Below, piece by piece: positions 59,651 through 64,000 of a stretch of 64,000 nucleotides of DNA. Both the position numbers and the translations under genes were made by a program. This stretch comes from Luteibacter yeojuensis (lineage in GTDB: Bacteria > Pseudomonadota > Gammaproteobacteria > Xanthomonadales > Rhodanobacteraceae): contig NZ_JAAQTL010000001.1 in the NCBI RefSeq assembly GCF_011742875.1, forward strand, positions 2,790,001 through 2,854,000, given 5' to 3'. The notes beneath the pieces are model-generated. The model ran no database searches and had not been told where the DNA came from. It was given only the letters and a program-made list of their open reading frames with translations. Each line of letters starts with the position of its first letter. Position 1 is the stretch's first letter.

Positions 59651-60860
59651 GCCGCTCCTCCGGATTCACACGCTCGGCAGGCGCGAGGAAGGGAAAAACA
59701 TCGATCGAGGGCACATGGTCGTCATGGTGGACGCCATCGTCGATCGTATGCGTGTCGCCTGCCGCGAGCAGAGAGCGATAGACGTTGACCGCATCGTAGG
59801 TCGGCGTCCGTCCGCCGCAATCGGCAGCGAGGTCGTGTCGACCGGACAAGGCGACGAGTTCCACCGCGAACAACTGCGTGCATGCATGCGCCGTGCTGTT
59901 TACCCAAAGCCGGTCGTCGGCCAGCAGCGTCGCCAGGCGCTTGTAGCGCGCGCCCATCGGGGCCCCGCGGTCGGCGAGCCATTGGTTGCCGCGAACGCCG
60001 TCGTAGCCGTCATACAGTCCCAGACTGCGCTGGATGTCCGGAACGAACTGCCGCGATGTGGCCGGTTCGGCGCGGTTGTAGCGCTCCTTGAGCCGGTCGC
60101 TCACGGCGTCCGGCGCGAGCGGCGCCAGCAGCGCGTTGCCCGTGAGCGGGCGGCCCATGCGGTCGACACGCCCGCCCGCGGTCGCCGTCTCGCCCCATAC
60201 CGCGAGCAACGGACCGCCGGCGCTCACCACACCGAGATCCACGGTCACGACGATGCATGCCGGCGTCCAGCCCGCAAGGAAATTCTTGCCGGGGCCGCCG
60301 TCGGTCTGGCGCCAATGTTTCCGGATCGACGCGACGGTTGCCGTATCGAATGCGGGAAATCCATCAGCATCGATGGGAGCCCCGCGCTCGAGCGCGGCCG
60401 CGGCGACCTCGAAGGCGGCGCGAGATCCCTTCACGTTATTGAAGAAGGGATCGTCGCGGCGCCCGGCAAACACTTTCAGGCGCCCGCCTGACGAGACGAA
60501 ACCGCCGGGCGCGTCGACCAGCCCGTCCGCACGCTCGCTACCCGCGACGCATTGCGCGGCGTACGACGCGCCGAACCGGCAGGTGAGCGTGGTGGTGGCG
60601 GCCGTCTTGCCGAACGCCTTGCCGCTGTCGACATGGAAGGTATACGCGATCCTGTCGGAAAAACTGTGCCCGACAAGGGTCATGACCAGGTTCAGCCGCC
60701 TGCCGTCAGGCGATGTCCAGGCGTAGACGTCGCCGATGTCCGCACGTGGGTCCGCGGCGACGGTGGGGGTGTCGAGATGATCGGACGCGCCGACCGAAGG
60801 AGCGCCAAAGGCGCCGGACGCCAGTGCGAGGGGGAGCAGCAGGGTGAGGCCGTTTCGCAT
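59634..60860 (-). CDS. DUF4331 secreted protein
   Basis: A 408-residue protein starting at ATG 60860 with signal peptide MRNGLTLLLPLALASGAFGA. The family start of the mature chain is ASDHLDTPTVAADPRADIGDVYAWTSPDG, followed by ADGLVDAPGGFVSSGGRLKVFAGRRDDPFF and HADHVPSIDVFPFLAPA-like elements near the end (HHDDHVPSIDVFPFL). The histidine- and aspartate-rich ends could bind metal. Function is unknown; DUF4331 genes often accompany HupE and carbonic-anhydrase-like clusters. It is the first gene of the four-gene unit. Confidence 0.88.
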   Translation of the reverse strand: MRNGLTLLLPLALASGAFGAPSVGASDHLDTPTVAADPRADIGDVYAWTSPDGRRLNLVMTLVGHSFSDRIAYTFHVDSGKAFGKTAATTTLTCRFGASYAAQCVAGSERADGLVDAPGGFVSSGGRLKVFAGRRDDPFFNNVKGSRAAFEVAAAALERGAPIDADGFPAFDTATVASIRKHWRQTDGGPGKNFLAGWTPACIVVTVDLGVVSAGGPLLAVWGETATAGGRVDRMGRPLTGNALLAPLAPDAVSDRLKERYNRAEPATSRQFVPDIQRSLGLYDGYDGVRGNQWLADRGAPMGARYKRLATLLADDRLWVNSTAHACTQLFAVELVALSGRHDLAADCGGRTPTYDAVNVYRSLLAAGDTHTIDDGVHHDDHVPSIDVFPFLAPAERVNPEERHDYRD

Positions 60861-60950
60861 GAGTTCCGTACCCGGACGACGTAGGTACGCAGTACATGCG
60901 AAGCGACCGTTCCCGGCTGTCGAAATCTTTAGCGAACGTGCCTGCGGGGA

Positions 60951-61038
60951 CCTTGTGGGAGCCGGCCATGCCGGCGATCGCGCGGCAGCGGACCAGCGTG
61001 CCGCGAGCACCCATCGGCGCTGAAGCGGCTCCCACGCA
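60951..61038. repeat. Inverted pair of REP-like elements
   Basis: One copy (about 60,953-60,983: TTGTGGGAGCCGGCCATGCC, then GGCGATCGC) and an inverted copy (about 61,009-61,038; its reverse strand reads GCGTGGGAGCCGCTTCAGCG) flank about 25 bases. GTGGGAGCCGSYNNNRSCGGCGA is the form of REP elements dispersed in Pseudomonas and Xanthomonadales genomes. Paired and inverted, they can form a REPIN hairpin. They fill most of the 186-base gap between the DUF4331 gene and the aldo/keto reductase. Confidence 0.65.
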
Positions 61039-61046
61039 AAGCCGTG

Positions 61047-62078
61047 TCAGAGCTGCGCCGATGCCTTCCAGAGGTCGGTGCCGCCGTCGTTGGCGTAGCG
61101 GTCGATCTCCGCCAGTTCGTCCGGCGAGAAATCGAGGCCCTTGAGCGCGCCCAGCGAATCGTCGAGCTGGGCCACCGTGCGGGCACCGATCAGCGCCGAG
61201 GTGACGCGCGGGTCGCGCAGCACCCAGGCGATGGCCATCTGCGCGAGGGTCTGGCCGCGTCGCTCGGCGATGGCGTTGAGCGCGCGCACGCGTTCCAGGT
61301 TCGTCTCGTTCAACTGACCCTTGCCGAGCGAACCCTCGCGCGTGACGCGGGCATCGGCGGGGATGCCGCCGAGGTACTTCGACGTCAGCAGGCCCTGCGC
61401 CAGCGGAGAAAAGGCGATGCACCCGGTGCCCAGGTCTTCCAGCGTGTCGAGCAGGCCGTCCTCGATCCAGCGGTTGAACATCGAGTAGTTCGGCTGGTGG
61501 ATGAAGAGCGGCACGCGCTCCTCCGCGAGGATCGCCGCCGCCTTGCGGGTCAGCTCCGGCGAGTAGCTGGAGATGCCGACGTACAGCGCCTTGCCCTGGC
61601 GATGCAGGTGCGCCAGCGCGCCCATCGTCTCTTCGAGCGGCGTGGTGGGATCCACGCGGTGCGAATAGAAGATGTCCACGTAGTCGAGGCCCATGCGCTT
61701 CAGCGACTGGTCGAGACTGGCGACGAGGTACTTCCGGCTGCCGCCGATGCCACCGTAAGGGCCTGGCCACATGTCCCAGCCAGCCTTCGTGGAGACGATC
61801 AGCTCGTCGCGGTACGGCGCGAGGTCGCTCGCCATCACGCGGCCGAAATTCTCCTCGGCCGAGCCGTACGGCGGCCCGTAATTGTTCGCGAGGTCGAAGT
61901 GCGTCACGCCGCGGTCGAAGGCGCGGCGCAGGATGGCGCGGCCATTCTCGAAGACGTCGGCGCCGCCGAAGTTCTGCCAGAGGCCGAGCGAGATGGCCGG
62001 GAGGTCGATGCCGCTGCGGCCGCAACGGCGATAGGGCATGAGGTTGTCGTAACGATCCGAGGCTGCTTGGTAAGTCAC
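61047..62078 (-). CDS. Aldo/keto reductase of the YghZ (L-glyceraldehyde 3-phosphate reductase) group
   Basis: A 343-residue protein with the distinctive N-terminus YDNLMPYRRCGRSGIDLPAISLGLWQNFG. It carries the catalytic region FDLANNYGPPYGSAEENFGRVM (Asp, Tyr), VDIFYSHRVDPTTPLEETMGAL (His), YVGISSYS and the NADPH-binding end VTSALIGARTVAQLDDSLGAL. It matches E. coli YghZ in length and motifs, and the same group includes potassium-channel beta subunits. It detoxifies aldehydes using NADPH in the cytoplasm. It diverges from the ABC permease gene. Confidence 0.92.
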   Translation of the reverse strand: MTYQAASDRYDNLMPYRRCGRSGIDLPAISLGLWQNFGGADVFENGRAILRRAFDRGVTHFDLANNYGPPYGSAEENFGRVMASDLAPYRDELIVSTKAGWDMWPGPYGGIGGSRKYLVASLDQSLKRMGLDYVDIFYSHRVDPTTPLEETMGALAHLHRQGKALYVGISSYSPELTRKAAAILAEERVPLFIHQPNYSMFNRWIEDGLLDTLEDLGTGCIAFSPLAQGLLTSKYLGGIPADARVTREGSLGKGQLNETNLERVRALNAIAERRGQTLAQMAIAWVLRDPRVTSALIGARTVAQLDDSLGALKGLDFSPDELAEIDRYANDGGTDLWKASAQL

Positions 62079-62173
62079 GGTGGGACTCCGGTGGAGGGCT
62101 GCGGGGACGGCCGGATGAAGCCCCTCATGTTACGCTTCCCGCGCATGCATCGACGACATCCGCACCATCCCGC

Positions 62174-63175
62174 ATGACCACGTTCGCTTCGGCCCTGCGG
62201 CTGTGGTTCGGCATGCTCCTGTGCGGCCTGGCCGTGCTGCTCGCCTCCGTCCTGCTCGGTGGGGCCGATTCCACGCTGGCGGCGTCCTGGCAGGCGCTGA
62301 CCACGCCCGCGGACACCGCCATGCACGCCATCGTGTGGGAGTTGCGCATCCCCCGTGCCGTGGCCGCCTACGGGGTGGGCGGCCTCCTGGCGATGTCCGG
62401 CTGCCTCATGCAGATCCTCGTGCGCAATCCCCTCGCCGACCCATACACGCTGGGCCTCTCCGGCGGTGCCGCCGTCGGCGCGCTGGGTGCCATGCTGGCC
62501 GGTGCCGGCGCCGTGCTCACCGCCATGGGCGCCGCCACCGGCGCGCTGCTCGCCTGCGTGGCCGTCTTCGTGCTGGCGCATCGCGACCTGCTGGCCCGCG
62601 CCCGCGCGGCGCAGCGCGAGGATTCCACCGACCTCATCCTCATCGGCGTGATGCTCGCCTCCGGCTTCGGGGCCATCGTGAGCATGATGCTGGTCCTGGC
62701 GCCCGACAGGAACCTGCGCGGCATGCTGTTCTGGATGATGGGCGACCTGAGCGGCGTGGCGAACGGCTCGATGCCGATCGTCGTCCTCCTGGCCTGCGTC
62801 CTTTTCGTCGTGCCGCTGGGCCGCCAGCTCAACCTGCTGATGCGCGGCGAGGAGTCGGCCAGCGCACTCGGCGTGCGCCCGAACGCGGTGAAGTCGGCGA
62901 TCTTCGTCATTGCCTCGCTCGCCACCGCGGTGGCGGTGACCACGGCGGGCACCATCGGCTTCGTTGGCCTCGTGGTGCCCCATGCGCTGCGGCGCATCGT
63001 CGGCAACGACCAGCGCGTGCTGCTGCCGGCCTGCGCCATCGGCGGCGGTATCGTGGTGGTGGTCGCCGATACCGTCTCGCGCATCGTGGCCGATCCGATA
63101 CAGCTGCCCGTCGGCGCGGTGATGGCGATCATCGGCGTGCCTACCTTCATGTTCCTGCTGGTGCGCCGCCGATGA
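62174..63175 (+). CDS. FecCD/BtuC-family ABC transporter permease
   Basis: A 333-residue protein with about ten helices. Family blocks are WELRIPRAVAAYGVGGLLAMSGCLMQILVRNPLADPYTLGLSGGAAVGA near residues 55-105, ILIGVMLASGFGAI, FWMMGDLSG, and TVAVTTAGTIGFVGLVVPHALRR near the coupling helix. It forms the membrane channel for siderophore, heme or cobalamin uptake. It overlaps the ATPase gene by 4 bases. No cobalamin riboswitch fits the 95-base gap upstream. Ligand specificity depends on a binding protein not seen here. Confidence 0.92.
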   Translation: MTTFASALRLWFGMLLCGLAVLLASVLLGGADSTLAASWQALTTPADTAMHAIVWELRIPRAVAAYGVGGLLAMSGCLMQILVRNPLADPYTLGLSGGAAVGALGAMLAGAGAVLTAMGAATGALLACVAVFVLAHRDLLARARAAQREDSTDLILIGVMLASGFGAIVSMMLVLAPDRNLRGMLFWMMGDLSGVANGSMPIVVLLACVLFVVPLGRQLNLLMRGEESASALGVRPNAVKSAIFVIASLATAVAVTTAGTIGFVGLVVPHALRRIVGNDQRVLLPACAIGGGIVVVVADTVSRIVADPIQLPVGAVMAIIGVPTFMFLLVRRR

Positions 63176-63960
63176 GCCTGGAGCTTGCCGCCGAATCGCT
63201 CACCCTCTGGATGCGCGGGCGCACGCTCGTCCAGGCGCTCGACATGCGCGTCGCTCCCGGCGAGGTCTGGTGCGTGCTGGGTCCCAACGGCGCGGGCAAG
63301 TCGACATTGCTGCGCACGCTCGCGGGCCTGCGCGCGGCGGATGGTGGCCGCGTGCTCCTCGGCGGCCGCGACGTCGCGGGCTATCGCCCCATCGAACTGG
63401 CCCGCCGTCGCGGCTTTCTGCCGCAGACGATCGTGGATGCCTTCAGCCTCACGGTGATGGAAGCGGTGATGTCCGCGCGTCATCCGAGCCTGCCCTTCTG
63501 GGCCTGGGGCGAACGCGACACCGGCAGCGCCGGGCGCGCCCTGCATACCTTCGAACTGGAGGCGCTGGCCGATCGCGACGTCATGACGCTCTCCGGCGGC
63601 GAGCGCCAGCGTGTGAACATCGCGGCGCTGTTCACCCAGGACGTGGACGTGCTGCTGCTCGACGAGCCGCTCTCGTCGCTCGACCTGCACCACCAGATGA
63701 AGACCCTGCACGAGTTGATGCTCGCCGCGTCCACGCAGGGCAAATCGGTGGTCTACACCGTGCACGACATCAACCTCGCCTTCCAGCATGCGACGCATGC
63801 CGTGCTGCTCGACGGCAAGGGCGGCGCGCTGGCCGGACTGAAGGACGAGGTGGTCACCAGCGAGCACCTCAGCGCCGCCTTCCACCATCCCATCCACGGC
63901 GTGATGCTCGGCGACGAACTGTTCTTCCGTGCCGGACGCCTGCACGGGGCGCCGCCATGA
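63172..63960 (+). CDS. ABC transporter ATP-binding protein (FecE/BtuD-like)
   Basis: A 262-residue ATPase starting at ATG 63172 in an ATGA overlap. Walker A is GPNGAGKS (about residue 40), the Q-loop lies in GFLPQTIVDAF, the ABC signature is LSGGERQR and Walker B with the catalytic Glu is DVLLLDEPLSSLDLHHQ. The H-loop is TVHDINLAFQHATHAV. It powers the FecCD-type permease. It ends in a 4-base overlap with a third gene, suggesting one transcript. Confidence 0.95.
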   Translation: MSLELAAESLTLWMRGRTLVQALDMRVAPGEVWCVLGPNGAGKSTLLRTLAGLRAADGGRVLLGGRDVAGYRPIELARRRGFLPQTIVDAFSLTVMEAVMSARHPSLPFWAWGERDTGSAGRALHTFELEALADRDVMTLSGGERQRVNIAALFTQDVDVLLLDEPLSSLDLHHQMKTLHELMLAASTQGKSVVYTVHDINLAFQHATHAVLLDGKGGALAGLKDEVVTSEHLSAAFHHPIHGVMLGDELFFRAGRLHGAPP

Positions 63961-64000
63961 TCCGTTTCCTCGCCGGCCTGGCGATGTGGGTCGCCACCAC
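63957..64000 (+). CDS. Start of an unidentified gene (partial)
   Basis: ATG 63957 overlaps the ATPase stop codon (ATGA). The 14 codons in the window read MIRFLAGLAMWVAT, which could begin a signal peptide or a membrane protein, such as a substrate-binding protein or another transport component. Identity cannot be decided from this piece. Confidence 0.5.
   Translation, partial: MIRFLAGLAMWVAT

Noticed and set aside
62079..62173. Cobalamin riboswitch upstream of the FecCD permease
   Set aside because: The 95-base gap to the divergent gene is too short and has no B12-box-like sequence.
1..64000. CRISPR arrays, rRNA genes, insertion sequences or prophage genes
   Set aside because: No regularly spaced repeats, rRNA signatures, transposases or phage structural genes were seen in reading the window.

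Overview
This is a high-GC chromosomal stretch. Gene content and order suggest a gammaproteobacterium of the order Xanthomonadales, probably Rhodanobacteraceae (Luteibacter/Dyella-like). The supporting signs are the rpoD type, a palindromic repeat whose translation contains VPAFAGTT, the DUF3348-DUF802-OmpA-DUF2894 cassette, and many small operons with ATGA overlaps. No marker gene in the window fixes the genus.

Layout. 1-5.3 kb: envelope glycan and lipid genes (partial O-antigen ligase, GT4 glycosyltransferase, ArnT-like transferase, TPR protein, LpxL-like acyltransferase) and dtd. 5.4-7.6 kb: rpoD with promoter and terminator, a REP element and a CAU-anticodon tRNA. 7.8-14.6 kb: a complete type I restriction-modification operon (hsdM-hsdS-hsdR) just downstream of the tRNA. 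14.6-16.7 kb: a decayed accessory zone with fragments of AraC, old-yellow-enzyme and DUF4396 genes. It also holds one intact AbiEi-like antitoxin/regulator gene whose translationally coupled partner is cut to 13 codons. 16.7-19.8 kb: MscS channel and a divergent LysR/SDR pair. 19.8-26.2 kb: a sulfide and redox module (DUF302, sulfide:quinone oxidoreductase, DUF2892, RND efflux pair) with a TTGAC-N4-GTCAA box.

26.3-37.5 kb: a nine-gene minus-strand operon with a divergent LacI regulator. It encodes a Tat-exported GMC dehydrogenase and its small subunit, three TIM-barrel isomerase/epimerase-like proteins, a DUF1080 protein, two Gfo/Idh/MocA proteins and an MFS permease. This composition fits periplasmic C3-oxidation and cleavage of glycosides via 3-keto sugars. 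Two near-identical 14-bp palindromes lie in the divergent promoter. 37.6-45.5 kb: APC permease plus Rieske oxygenase, DUF3820, GH30 glycosidase, an aldo/keto reductase with a divergent LysR gene, and DUF427/VOC/cupin genes.

45.7-49.4 kb: the DUF3348-DUF802-OmpA-DUF2894 cassette. Its two membrane proteins look like a MotA/MotB (ZorA/ZorB-like) ion-driven stator pair; this is the strongest candidate for an undescribed machine. 49.4-52.9 kb: an NTF2-like protein and the divergent hmp/norR nitric-oxide module with two GT-N7-AC palindromes and a sigma54-like promoter. 52.9-58.2 kb: small regulators, hydrolases and VOC/ABM proteins. 58.2-60.9 kb: a DUF4331-HupE-(43 aa)-DUF4198 operon, possibly for nickel or cobalt uptake. 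61.0-64.0 kb: an aldo/keto reductase, then a FecCD/BtuCD-type ABC transporter running off the end.

All family names are from recognition of translated sequence; no database search was run.
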